Shown: positions 10,726 to 20,585 of the stretch, piece by piece
Position numbering within the stretch: the stretch's first letter is position 1
Layout of the letters: each line of letters starts with the position of its first letter
NCBI GenBank assembly: GCA_963281255.1
Contig: OY725488.1
Span: 9,645,524-9,709,523 of the forward strand
From: Aphrocallistes beatrix
Taxonomy: Eukaryota > Porifera > Hexactinellida > Sceptrulophora > Aphrocallistidae
Direction: 5' to 3'
Length of the DNA stretch: 64,000 nucleotides
The notes under the pieces: model-generated
Database searches by the model: none
What the model was told of the DNA's origin: nothing
Seen by the model: only the letters and a program-made list of their open reading frames with translations
Position numbers and translations under genes: made by a program

Positions 10726-11702
10726 CAGTCTGTCCCATAAAAAACTGGAATTCTATTAAAAGTCAACCAATCCAATTTTCTCAGTTAAAAAATAAGCCTA
10801 GTGATTATCTAATACAATGTATTTACTTTTGATATTATAAGCCTTAGTGCAATTGCTCAATCTTATTTCTAAGTGAAGGATAATACTTATTAATAATGAT
10901 GACGTCATGAAGACACAATCATATTTGTAGTCGTTGTTATAATCTATGATTTATTAATTAATCCTAGCTCGAATTGCTTCAGCATGTCTCAGATCGAGAA
11001 GAGAATGCATGTAATGTTACTTTTGGAGGGCAAGAAACATTCACCTAAAGAAGTATCTCGTATTGTCGGTGTTTCTGTATCCACTGTGTATACTCTTATT
11101 TCAAAGCTGAAACACAATTGTTCCTATAATCGTAAATTAGGAAGTGGAAGACCACCTAAAACCTCCCGTTAATTGCAAATAGTGTTGCACAGCAAATTAG
11201 AAGGAAACCTTGGATTTCCCCGCGCTATTGCTGATCTTAGAGGAGCATTTGTTAGAGCAGGCCAAGGTTTTCCATCAGGATGAATGGTTTATTGTGCAAA
11301 ACAACCATCCGAAACACACTGCGAAGCACACTAAGGCCTGGATGGGACAATTTATGGACAAAAATAGGATAGACTTGTCAAGTTAAAGCCCAGACTTGGA
11401 CTCAATTGAGAACTTATTCGCCTGGATCAAGTTAGAGCTAATCAAACGCAAACCAAAAACTAAAAAGGAGCTAATAGTTGAATTGACCAATGTCTGGGCC
11501 GAGATAGATGGATTTTTCATACATTCCTAATGGAATCCAATGCCCAAAAGGTCTAATCTAGTATTAGAAAACAGTGGTTATAAAATAAAATATTGATAAT
11601 GAATCGTTTTACTACACTAGTTTCGTAACCAACTTTCTTAATAAGAACTATCCTTTGAATGCCATACACATTATTGATTCCAGTTTTTTATGGGACAGAC
11701 TG
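10726..11702 (+). mobile_element. Decayed mariner/Tc1 element, 977 bases, with near-perfect 27-base TIRs
   Basis: Both ends read CAGTCTGTCCCATAAAAAAC and continue for several more matching bases in inverted orientation. TA flanks both sides. The TIRs are far better preserved than the coding region, so the element may have been mobilised in trans after losing its gene. The right end abuts the last codons of the minus-strand NHL pseudogene. Confidence 0.9.
10984..11530 (+). pseudogene. Mariner/Tc1-family transposase remnant
   Basis: The N-terminal helix-turn-helix survives (KEVSRIVGVSVSTVYTLISK, stop after GRPPKTSR). After stops and a deletion the catalytic end resumes: FIVQNNHPKHTAKHTKAW, then a stop, then SPDLDSIENLFAWIK. 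The family motif here is QxDNxPxH, but the catalytic Asp is Asn. The first catalytic Asp segment is missing. The enzyme is inactive. Confidence 0.8.
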
Positions 11703-12565
11703 TATGTAGAATATATTTGCAGGCTGTAGTTCTTATTCTTTGACACAATCACTAATCTGTTATTGCTAGAGAGAGCTATTCCTTGTGGAAAAGAAAACAT
11801 TCCCACTCCATTACCATATTTCCCAAAAGCGTGGAGAAGTGTTCCTTCTTTGGAGAATATTTTGACTTAATGATCCCAGCAATCAGTGGAAAGAAAATTG
11901 CTGTCACTGTCCAGACAAAAGAATGAAGGCCTAATACCCATGTGACCTCCAATATAATCACGACAATCAGGGATCGTATTAGGTCTCCGGTGTACGAAAA
12001 AACTTTAACGAACAAAAAGGTTTCACAGAGAACAAAGACGTCTGGTGTCAGTTTGACGTTTGCTATCCAAAATTTGGACTCGGCTGTTGTTGCGATCAGT
12101 AACGAAGAGATCTCCGTTGGTAGAGACAGCAAGTTGTCTAGGATCATTAAACTGCCCAATTCCAGACCCTATGCCTCCTAGCCTACCAACGAGACGGAAG
12201 TTTGCTTCCACTTTGAAATGGAATACAAAGTGTTCGAATTGGTCCGTTACATACACATTGTCTCTATGGACCGCTATACCGTATGGATGCTTCATGTATT
12301 GATGTGAAAACGTGTTTAGGAACTCTCCCGTCTCTGAGAAGACTGACACACGTGCGATGTTATCTGTATTTCCTTCCCCCAAATAAAATCCTTCTGCGAC
12401 ATAAATGTGGTTGGAATTGGAGTCTATCGCTACACCTTTAGGATAAGAGAGTTCTCCTGGTGCTCGTCCAACCTTGACACAAGCAATTAGGTGACCGAAG
12501 AGATGGTTAATGCGTGTCTCTGCGTGGTCTACGGTTTGTGGAATGTCAGGAAATCGAACTGCCAT
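11703..12565 (-). pseudogene. NHL-repeat protein, degenerate, minus strand
   Basis: The likely start is the ATG at 12565 (MAVRFPDIPQ). Open NHL blades run to about 12025 (LSYPKGVAIDSNSNHIYVAE, YMKHPYGIAVHRDNVYVTDQ, DPRQLAVSTNGDLFVTD). The frame then shifts near 12050 to VKLTPDVFVLCETFLFVKVF and again near 11975 to FFCLDSDSNFLSTDCWDH. A TAA follows, then VKIFSKEGTLLHAFGKYG and a last blade. The stop codon is lost at the junction with the mariner TIR. It resembles the intact gene at 8773 more than the coiled-coil members. Two frameshifts and a stop make it a pseudogene. Confidence 0.8.
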
Positions 12566-12921
12566 TCTGATACTGTGAATATAGCTCAATATATTGATAA
12601 TAAGAAAGGATAGTGGTTAGTTGAATTAATGCTAGAGATTGTGTTTCGTTTCTATTTATAGAAGAGCATATCAATTAATGTCTTAATTTTATTAATCAAT
12701 TCATTTTAATACTCAAAATGGGATTAATATTAGATTATAATATAAGTGCTGTCTCTTTGATAAAGAGTCTAGCCTGTAGCTACTTTAGTTCTAATCCATT
12801 AGATCTACTCTGTTAGATACTAATATGCATATACCAACTAAGCCTAAAATTAGATAGTACACAATACTATTTTAACTTAGAGTGTCTCCACTAACCTGAG
12901 TTTGAAGAAAATATGCTTGTA
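12566..12921. other. Intergenic, no gene seen
   Basis: AT-rich 5' flank of the minus-strand NHL pseudogene, up to the TA of the next transposon. It presumably held that gene's promoter. No other structure was recognised. Confidence 0.4.
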
Positions 12922-13123
12922 CAGGTAAACCTCCCAAAGCGGCACCCATCGGGAGAATGATTTTGTGCCGCTTCTCGGAGGTTGCCGCTACTCGGAGGTT
13001 GCTCGTATACACCCTTAATATATTATTCAAAAGCTAAAATAGCATATATTGATGCTAATACAGTAGTAATCGGTTATAAGAACATCGGTTATATGAATCT
13101 AAATTTGTTATAAAGACGTTTTT

Positions 13124-13476
13124 CTCTAATCATTTGTGAGAGGTTACCATGCTTATATGGATATTTGGACTCCAGAGGAAGGAGAACGTTTGAACTTAAT
13201 CCGGAGCCAGACAATATTAAAGATAAGTATGCAGTATCAGTTATGAAAGACGGCCTGGTTGTAGGCCATGTCCCTTATAATCTAGCACCAAGAATTTCAC
13301 AATTTTTGAAGAGAGACATAAACAAAGCCTTTGCTGAGGTTAAATCTAAACCAATAAACCGAGGGGCAAGTTTTGGCCTAGACATTTCGTGTGTCTATTA
13401 TCTGTATGGACCCAAGATTTACATAGATAAAATGAAGGAAATTGTGGATGCCCTTTCTTCAGACGGACTCCTCTAA
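13124..13476 (+). pseudogene. HIRAN-like domain fragment with one frameshift
   Basis: One frame reads RGYHAYMDIWTPEEGERLNL to about 13182. The next frame then continues PEPDNIKDKYAVSVMKDGLV, GHVPYNLAPRISQFLKRD and ends at a TAA. Joined, they give the HIRAN pattern (REPDN..D..AV.V...VGHVP..L). A single missing base near 13183 accounts for the break. HIRAN domains bind 3' DNA ends in HLTF-type remodelers, and stand-alone HIRAN-like proteins are common in invertebrates. The fragment lies wholly inside the outer transposon. The family call is from motif memory. Confidence 0.65.
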
Positions 13477-13791
13477 TAACCTAATTTCCTACAATCATGT
13501 AATATAGATGACAGGGTATTATACAGCCTTCCAGAGATACGCTCCTAATCTAAAATTTCTAAATTTTCATACGCCTAAATCGCTAAATGACATTATAATA
13601 TTGGGTAAATTGGGTATTTTTCTGAATTTTTACGCTCCTAAACACTTTGCAGCTTAAAATCATACGCCTAAAGGAGCGTCTCGCGCTCCTAGATAATTCC
13701 TTGATAGATGATATGTTATAAATATGTATATATTTTAACTTCTTATTTGAAACGTTCTTAAAGAATGGCATGTATATGAGTGATTGTTATA

Positions 13792-15155
13792 CACTGGCGG
13801 TCATAAATAATTACTCACTTGAATATTTCATCTTTTTCGTAAGATAATTAGAATGTACGGTTTATTTATAACTACTAACTAACTATTATTATATCAAATA
13901 CGATGCTAATACCTAGTAGGGCCCCCCTTAGCTTTAATAACTGCTGCACACCTTCGAGGCATGCTGTCAAACAGCTTGGAGAGTCTTTCTATGGTTATGC
14001 CATTCCAAGCTTCATGAATTGCTGAGAGAAGTTCCTTATGATTTGTAGGGTTGTATTCGTGTATAGTCGTTCCAATGTGATCCCAGAGATTCTCGATAGG
14101 ATTCAGATCGGGAGATTGTGCTGGCCAATCCATCACATCGATCCCATTGGACTCAAACCATTCTTTGACAAGGGAAGACCTGTGACAAGGGGCATTATCC
14201 TGCTGGAACTGGCAGTTGTTGGTTAAAGCATGTAAATGAATTGATGGAATAAGATTATTATCCAAAATATCGATGTAGGATCTGCCATTCAAACTCCCCT
14301 TAACATCACAGAGTAATCCTATTCCATTTGCAGTCATACATCCCCATACCATGATGCCACCGCCCCCATGTTTCACTGTAGTTTGAACGCAGGTCTCATG
14401 AAATTCTTCCCCAGGCATTCGTCGCACATATACCCGACCATCACTTCTATACAACAAGAATCTTGACTCGTCGCTAAAGATAACTCGTGCCCATTGTGCA
14501 GGAGTCCAATCTCGATGAGCTCTAGCATAGGCTATACGAGCCTTCTTGTGTTTGACGGTCAATCTCGGTTTTCTCCTAGGCTTGCGTCCGATAAGTCCAA
14601 CCTCGCGCAACCTCCTCTGGGTGGTAGAAATGGAAATATCTATTCCATGTTCACGCCTTATTTCATTTCTTATCTGAGGAGCAGTCTTAAATCGATCTGC
14701 TTTGCTCTTCCGCACTAGTAGACTGTCTTCTCGTCGGGTCGTTTTTCTAGCCCTTCCTGGAATTGGCCGATCCGCTAGGCTACCATTCGTTTTTTCCTTC
14801 TTGAGGATAAGAGACACGCTTTTTTGGCAACACTCAACTCGATCAGCTATTTGTCTCTGAGAATAACCTTCCTGATCTAGTGCAACAATCTTTCCTCGGT
14901 TTTCTAAGGCGATTCTTCGCTTATAAATAGACATTTTTGGCTAATAATAGAAATTTGTTCAATCCGAGATCAGAATTCAAGTTGGTTATATAAATCTGAG
15001 TTTCTAATTTCTACTTGATTATTACGGTTATTAGTTGATACTGTATCAATATAATGGTTGAATAATAAGATCATACTTGATTTTGGAAGTTAAAGCTTAG
15101 ATCTATGCTAAATTCTATATATGACAAAGTGAGTAATTATTTATGACCGCCAGTG
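13792..15155 (-). mobile_element. Intact Tc1 element, 1364 bases
   Basis: Perfect 29-base inverted ends begin CACTGGCGGTCATAAATAAT, and TA lies on both sides. It contains a full-length transposase gene. It is inserted in the older CAGGTAAACC element, so it is the younger of the two. Identical TIRs and an open transposase suggest recent activity. Confidence 0.93.
13906..14934 (-). CDS. Tc1-family transposase (DD34E), intact
   Basis: This 342-residue protein has the usual length for the family. The paired N-terminal helix-turn-helix domains span residues 1-115 (GYSQRQIADRVECCQKSVSL, ISISTTQRRLREVGLIGRK), with a GRARKTTRRE hinge. The catalytic triad is complete: Asp in IFSDESRF, Asp in QQDNAPCHRS, Glu in SPDLNPIENLW, with 34 residues between the last two. 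The glycine-rich KHGGGGIMVWGCM box is present. The start is the first ATG. It cuts and pastes its element at TA sites in the nucleus. No lesions are seen, so it may be active. Confidence 0.95.
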   Translation of the reverse strand: MSIYKRRIALENRGKIVALDQEGYSQRQIADRVECCQKSVSLILKKEKTNGSLADRPIPGRARKTTRREDSLLVRKSKADRFKTAPQIRNEIRREHGIDISISTTQRRLREVGLIGRKPRRKPRLTVKHKKARIAYARAHRDWTPAQWARVIFSDESRFLLYRSDGRVYVRRMPGEEFHETCVQTTVKHGGGGIMVWGCMTANGIGLLCDVKGSLNGRSYIDILDNNLIPSIHLHALTNNCQFQQDNAPCHRSSLVKEWFESNGIDVMDWPAQSPDLNPIENLWDHIGTTIHEYNPTNHKELLSAIHEAWNGITIERLSKLFDSMPRRCAAVIKAKGGPTRY

Positions 15156-15383
15156 TATATACATCTGATTGGTGCCGTATCTCGGAGGTAATTTTGTATT
15201 AAAAATTTCAATCGGGAGTTCACTTAACTGCCGTATGTCAGAGGTTGCCGTTACTCGGAGGTGCCGTTACTCAGAGGTTGAAGAAGTACTATTAGTATAG
15301 GAAAATCAATCGGTGGAATGGGATGATACCGCTTCTCGGAGAGTTGCCGCTACTCGGAGGTGCCGCTTTGGGAGGTTTACCTG

Positions 15384-15892
15384 TATGTACTTTGTGTAAT
15401 CTTAGAATCCTACGCTTTTGGTGTAATGTTATACATGGATGGGAATTTCCAACATCAATATTTTTAATTAAATAATTCAAAAGCTTCATTATCATAACTT
15501 CAGTTGTGGATAGGATATTATTGAGTATTCTCAGTCATTGTGTCGTGATTGTGCATATAAATGTATTTTCTCTATTTATATCTACTAGCACTCAAAGTTG
15601 CTTGTATCTATCTATTTACTGTTATTGTTTACTCCCACCTGTGTACCGTACAGCTGTCAGGGCACATGAGAAGCCCTAGAAGAGATGTCGAGTGGCTACC
15701 ATGCCACCTCGCACTGTGATATGGCATTCCAACACAGGCGGCTAAGTTCATGACATAACTCAGCATCTGTGTGAGGTTTCGCAGATAATCATGACACGTG
15801 ATAGTACGTAATAATACGTGAAGACAGGAACTAAGCAGATAATATTAGGCTCATAGGAACTTTACTGTTTTGTTTATTTATTATTCTCCTCT
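15384..15892. other. Spacer, no gene seen
   Basis: Mixed sequence between the outer transposon and the third X copy. 15640-15780 is richer in GC but all frames are closed; it could be further decayed unit X, which I cannot show. Confidence 0.35.
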
Positions 15893-16091
15893 AGGAGATA
15901 GGACATCTCCAAGCAAGGATAAGATAACGGCCGAGTGAGCGACACAGTCCACTTCATCTCCGACTATCCCGCTCTCCTTCCACGGGATGGATGATCCCAA
16001 TCCTCACATCTCCTCAACCCACTCCAGCACCCTCGAGGAGAAGGACAGTCCAGGGATGGAGAGCACTTCTTTGTCACAGAACCTGTTCTAG
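15893..16091 (+). pseudogene. Unit X, copy 3 (3' end only)
   Basis: Only the last 200 bases of X remain. One frame reads DDPNPHISSTHSSTLEEKDS then PGMESTSLSQNLF and a TAG, probably the least damaged version of the family C-terminus. The front is missing and replaced by unrelated sequence. Confidence 0.55.
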
Positions 16092-16828
16092 ATCTATCTG
16101 AAGGTTCTTATTATATATGTATATGTTTTGACATTTTGAACCTCTCCTTTTCTTGTTTTACATCATTTATATTATTACTAATTTTTTTTCAACCATTACT
16201 AATTCTTTTTGATGTCCTGTTTATTCAGGAAATAATCCAATACAGAGTTTGAATTGGGTCCACTTTTCAGTGCCGATCCCGAAATAAATCCGTTTTGAGT
16301 ACAAGCCCGATTTATTCTATTGTAAAGAAATTTCAATATCCTCGTTTAAAAGATTACCCAGTTGTAGTTATGAAATACTGATGTGATTTCAGTTTTTAGT
16401 GATTGTTGAAAGAACTTCAATAATTGCGGCTCTAAAGCTAGTTTGAATTTGAACCTTACCTGAACCTGGATCTGATCCCAACTCTGGTCTGATGATTTGC
16501 TCAAATCATTGCAGGCAATGCCAGTGATATGACAAAGGTTCAAAAAGTGTCATCGTTAATTATATGGATTTCACATTACATTCCCTTTTGATTTTGAATC
16601 ATTATTTGTACTTTGATTGTGAGTCATTGGGTGTCCTAAAATTATTGTCGTATAGCATATTGGTCTATATCAAGTTATTGTATTCCGAGTTTACTTTCAG
16701 TTTACTTACTTTTCCTCGGATAAGTACTTGTATTAATCAATTAGCGATTGATTTTATATTGAACCCCTTGTAAATATGGTAGAGTGAATTTATCCATATT
16801 GAAGATTTTATCATCCAAGTTTGATTAA
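16092..16828. repeat. Conserved spacer, copy of 5960-6340
   Basis: 16190-16560 matches the spacers at 5960-6340 and 62280-62640. The following 270 bases to the Tc1 remnant are AT-rich and unique here. Frames are closed. Confidence 0.5.
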
Positions 16829-16834
16829 TTCACT

Positions 16835-17161
16835 ATGGATGTCAAAAATTCACTAGAATCACTTCGTAACAGAGCCATCGGCATGATAATCAGTGGGATG
16901 GTGCAGAAAGATGTTGCCAAGAGTTGTGAGAAACCTCTCAGAACGATTCAGCGTTGGTGGACACGATACCGACGGGGAGAAGATCTCAGACATAAGCCTG
17001 GGGCTGGGCGTCCAACAACAGTAACAAGAGTAGCAAAATTGTAATCTCCAAATCTCTTGGGAAAATTCGTCAATCAACTAGTAAAATTGCGACTAAATTG
17101 AAGCATAAGGGTCATGATATCTCTAAATCGACTGTTCATCGCTATTTGAAGGAAACTCTAA
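16835..17161 (+). pseudogene. Tc1-like transposase, N-terminal DNA-binding part only
   Basis: The first helix-turn-helix and hinge are open (ESLRNRAIGMIISGMVQKDV, TIQRWWTRYRRGEDLRHK, GRPTTVTRVAKL). One base is lost near 17040; the other frame continues with the second helix-turn-helix (LGKIRQSTSKIATKLKHKGH, DISKSTVHRYLKETLRA). The catalytic domain is absent. The sequence switches abruptly to NHL coiled-coil sequence at about 17165. It is a truncated, dead copy. Confidence 0.75.
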
Positions 17162-17164
17162 GAG

Positions 17165-17373
17165 CGACTGCCTAAATGAAATGAAATTACCAAAGAATTG
17201 GACACTATTGAGGATGAAACAAATGCTAGAATTGACAGAAAGAGAGGAGAAGTTCAGAAGATAATTGAAGAGATTGAAATCAGTAACAAAGAATGAAGAA
17301 AAACTATGACAAAATGACCAATTTATTAAAAGAGACAAATCAAACTTTGCCACTTGTGATGACAAGTTGTTGG
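17165..17373 (+). pseudogene. NHL-family coiled-coil fragment (member F)
   Basis: This matches family residues from about ENEIIKELDSIW to the linker after the coil. Frames are shifted; readable parts include ARIDRKRGEVQKIIEEIE and KKNYDKMTNLLKETNQTLP. The last stretch shows the ancestral linker that is deleted in members B and M. It ends at the next MITE. Confidence 0.65.
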
Positions 17374-17723
17374 CATAGGCGTCGGAAATGGACCCGCCGA
17401 CCCAAAGGCTCAGGGGTCAGCTCAATCGATTGCGGGACCGCTACATTCACAGCATAAATAAATATCACACTCAAAGTTCACTAACATGACTAAAACTCTA
17501 GTATAGAAATCGACTATTATCATAACTACTCTACTACACGGTTCTATAAGTAGGACTATGGGAATATATCGGGTAAGCTTGTACCCAGCCAAGTAAGCCC
17601 TCCGGGCCTATCCGCCCATAACCGACGATGCCGGGTAGAACCGGACATTCTCCAGGTAGAGCGGGGCCGCTTCTTAGGGCCGCCCGGCCCATACCGGGTG
17701 GCAGGGTGGGTCCGACGCCTATG
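17374..17723. mobile_element. hAT MITE, 350 bases, 8-base target duplication
   Basis: Ends CATAGGCGTCGGA and TCCGACGCCTATG form an imperfect inverted pair. The target GTTGTTGG is duplicated exactly on both sides (17366-17373 and 17724-17731). The interior is GC-rich (CCGGGTAG, GGGCCG repeats) and non-coding. It interrupts the NHL fragment. Confidence 0.88.
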
Positions 17724-17852
17724 GTTGTTGGTCGTCTAGACTTGCATACATTACAATTCATTCTGTAATTTATCCTTTTCGTCCCATTGAACTTTAGTCT
17801 GGAAGTTTCATTTCTTTCTAATTTCGTCTCGTTTTTGTTACTCAATGCTAAT

Positions 17853-18599
17853 ATGGAAGCTGCGAAAGTTGAATATTTTTCTCTCCAAACAAATAATATT
17901 TACATTTGCGATCAAGGAAACAATCGCATACAGGTCTTCACTAGTTCATTCCAGTTTCTTTTTCAGTTTGATGAGAAGATGAATGAACCATATGGCATTT
18001 GTTTCGACGAGAATAAAGTCTATGTTACACAAGCTCTGGGTAATTGTCTGAATGTGTATTCTGTTGAAGGGAAGTTATTGCAGTCTGTTGGAAAAGGAGG
18101 GGAACTTATGTTTGTTCGACCACGTGGTATCGAAGTATCAATTTTGAAAAATCTAATCTACGTTTGCGAGAATATGGAAGATCGAATTCAGTGTCTGAAT
18201 GTGAATCTCACTTTCAACTCATTCATACATCATATTTTGGGTCCTAGAGATATTAAACTGACTCAGAGTGAGATTGTGGTATTGAAGGAAGGTTATCATT
18301 GTATTTATGTATTCAATCACTCGCATCAGTTCTTGAGGGAGATGATACGTTGTGGAGAAGGTACTCCTCTCACTAACCCTCTGTTCTTCTGTCTAGATCA
18401 ACAGAACAATATCCTCATGACAGATTACTCATCCCACTCGGTAGCAATCTTCTCAATCAGAGGAGGGTTGATACAGAAATTCGGTAGAAGAGGAGAGAAG
18501 AGAGGAGAGTTCTTAGAGCCAAGAGGGATAGCACTGAATTCTGATAACAGGATAATAGTCTTGTCAACTAATCAAAATAACTGTATACAACTATTTTGA
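17853..18599 (+). CDS. NHL-repeat protein G, propeller only
   Basis: This 249-residue open frame starts at the ATG of MEAAKVEYFSLQTNNIYICD. Six NHL-like blades follow, e.g. GNNRIQVFTSSFQFLFQFDE, MNEPYGICFDENKVYVTQAL, VRPRGIEVSILKNLIYVCEN, NPLFFCLDQQNNILMTDYSS and LEPRGIALNSDNRIIVLSTN. From 17886 the DNA is the left arm of a large inverted repeat and matches gene J on the other arm. The coiled coil found in J is missing, because the arm begins inside the first blade. It is open but probably a truncated copy whose start codon was gained from flanking DNA. Confidence 0.65.
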   Translation: MEAAKVEYFSLQTNNIYICDQGNNRIQVFTSSFQFLFQFDEKMNEPYGICFDENKVYVTQALGNCLNVYSVEGKLLQSVGKGGELMFVRPRGIEVSILKNLIYVCENMEDRIQCLNVNLTFNSFIHHILGPRDIKLTQSEIVVLKEGYHCIYVFNHSHQFLREMIRCGEGTPLTNPLFFCLDQQNNILMTDYSSHSVAIFSIRGGLIQKFGRRGEKRGEFLEPRGIALNSDNRIIVLSTNQNNCIQLF

Positions 18600-19072
18600 A
18601 AATATCCAAACCTTCCTCTCGACAGTGACATTGAATTTCTGAGAATGTGTACACATTTATTCAGTAAAACTTTATCGTTTATTTTCCAAAATTGTATTAC
18701 TTTCTGGAACTTTATGTTTTATCTCAGCATTTACCTATGTATGTACGTATGCATGTATGTCTATATTCTTTGTACATTCCCCTACAATGGTTGGTCCAAT
18801 ATTTTCCATTTAAAATACTAAAATTTCATATTTTATGAAGTGAATAAAATTTAAATTGTAAAAACAGATACCGAATTTGTAACAGATTTTCGAATTCATT
18901 TTTACACAATCAATTAGCTGTACAGAACTATTGTCTAAAAATAGAATCATATACAGTGTGGAGTGGAATGTAAGAAATATCTCAGAAACTGTAGTCCTAT
19001 GTAAGAGTATTATATTTTGCCCAGAATTTATGATGTACTTTGAATTGATTTGCACTGATTAATTCTCTGTAG
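17886..19072 (+). repeat. Left arm of a 1187-base inverted repeat
   Basis: The arm starts at CAAACAAATAATATT inside gene G and ends at CTCTGTAG. The right arm is 20586-21772 and has exactly the same length. Only single-base differences were noticed, e.g. TGTAAAAACAG here against TGTACAAACAG. It includes the gene G propeller and about 470 bases of 3' flank. Confidence 0.9.
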
Positions 19073-19125
19073 AGCAAACTTAATCTATTTGATCATTTCA
19101 TAATTGAAATAATAACAAACAAATA

Positions 19126-19512
19126 ATGGCAACAGCAGATCCAGGATCTGGTCCTGTTAGTTTATTCGGAGTTAGTAACAAACTCCAGAATAAACTGAAC
19201 TCGTTTAGAGAAGTGATTGAAATGAAGAAATTGGAAGTAAAGAGAGTTAGCAAAGAAATGAGAAGTCTTATCGAATAGAAAGAAGAAGAAATAATCCGAG
19301 AATTTGACACCATTTGGGAAGAAGTGAATACTAAAATGGAGAAGAAGAAAACTGAAACTCAAAAGGGTATTCGAGAACTAGAGATTAAGAAAAAGGAGAT
19401 GATTGAAATTATTCGAAAGCTCAATCCAACTGAGACACAATTCCCTCAATTATCAGAAACAATAGAAAGGGCAAAGGAAGAAATGGATATTGATATTCTT
19501 AATGTGAGGTAA
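19126..19512 (+). pseudogene. NHL-family coiled-coil module H, one stop
   Basis: It starts at MATADPGSGPVSLFGVSNKL, the family N-terminus. The coil (SFREVIEMKKLEVKRVSKEM, MEKKKTETQKGIRELEIKKK) runs to IERAKEEMDIDILNVR and a TAA. One TAG interrupts RSLIE-KEEE. No NHL blades follow. It lies between inverted-repeat arms and is repeated almost identically at 20144-20527. Confidence 0.75.
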
Positions 19513-19568
19513 CGTGGAGAGTGGGACGGCATCCCGTCCCGTAAATTATGCATCTAGATTTTACTGGA

Positions 19569-19771
19569 CTACAGAGAATTAATCAGTGCAAATCAATTCA
19601 AAGTACATCATAAATTCTGGGCAAAATATAATACTCTTACATAGGACTACAGTTTCTGAGATATTTCTTACATTCCACTCCACACTGTATATGATTCTAT
19701 TTTTAGACAATAGTTCTGTACAGCTAATTGATTGTGTAAAAATGAATTCGAAAATCTGTTACAAATTCGGT
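19569..19771 (-). repeat. Partial inverted arm next to the gap
   Basis: These 203 bases are the reverse complement of 18870-19072 and repeat the start of the right arm (20586 onward). They end at the N run. Confidence 0.85.
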
Positions 19772-19971
19772 NNNNNNNNNNNNNNNNNNNNNNNNNNNNN
19801 NNNNNNNNNNNNNNNNNNNNNNNNNNNNNNNNNNNNNNNNNNNNNNNNNNNNNNNNNNNNNNNNNNNNNNNNNNNNNNNNNNNNNNNNNNNNNNNNNNNN
19901 NNNNNNNNNNNNNNNNNNNNNNNNNNNNNNNNNNNNNNNNNNNNNNNNNNNNNNNNNNNNNNNNNNNNNNN
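19772..19971. other. Scaffold gap of exactly 200 N
   Basis: A round-number N run. The sequences on both sides belong to the same palindromic family, so the join is suspect. Confidence 0.98.
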
Positions 19972-20090
19972 CAGTGTGGAGTGGAATGTAAGAAATATCT
20001 CAGAAACTGTAGTCCTATGTAAGAGTATTATATTTTGCCCAGAATTTATGATGTACTTTGAATTGATTTGCACTGATTAATTCTCTGTAG
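19972..20090 (+). repeat. Partial forward arm next to the gap
   Basis: It repeats 18954-19072 in the forward sense and leads straight into a second copy of module H. Confidence 0.85.
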
Positions 20091-20143
20091 AGCAAACTTA
20101 ATCTATTTGATCATTTCATAATTGAAATAATAACAAACAAATA

Positions 20144-20527
20144 ATGGCAACAGCAGATCCAGGATCTGGTCCTGTTAGTTTATTCGGAGTTAGTAACAAA
20201 CTCCAGAATAAACTGAACTCGTTTAGAGAAGTGATTGAAATGAAGAAATTGGAAGTAAAGAGAGTTAGCAAAGAAATGAGAAGTCTTATCGAATAGAAAG
20301 AAGAAGAAATAATCCGAGAATTTGACACCATTTGGGAAGAAGTGAATACTAAAATGGAGAAGAAGAAAACTGAAACTCAAAAGGGTATTCGAGAACTAGA
20401 GATTAAGAAAAAGGAGATGATTGAAATTATTCGAAAGCTCAATCCACTGAGACACAATTCCCTCAATTATCAGAAACAATAGAAAGGGCAAAGGAAGAAA
20501 TGGATATTGATATTCTTAATGTGAGGT
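20144..20527 (+). pseudogene. NHL-family coiled-coil module I, near-identical to H
   Basis: It has the same start (MATADPGSG), the same TAG and the same 3' flank as 19126-19512. The one difference noticed is a missing base in the run after CTCAATCCA, which shifts the last 25 codons. Such near-identity with a gap between the copies suggests an assembly overlap or a very recent duplication. Confidence 0.75.
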
Positions 20528-20585
20528 AACGTGGAGAGTGGGACGGCATCCCGTCCCGTAAATTATGCATCTAGATTTTACTGGA

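Larger units (their letters stand above)
12922..15383. mobile_element. Outer TA-flanked element with CAGGTAAACCTCCC ends, split by a Tc1 insertion
   Basis: The left end CAGGTAAACCTCCCAAAGCG and the right end are perfect inverted repeats flanked by TA. Subterminal repeats of CTCGGAGGTTGCCG type occur at 12968-13010 and, inverted, at 15175-15370. Without the nested Tc1 it is about 1.1 kb. It encodes no transposase but holds a HIRAN-like fragment, so it looks like a non-autonomous element that carries a host-type gene piece. The superfamily is uncertain; the TA target fits Tc1/mariner or pogo types. Confidence 0.75.
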
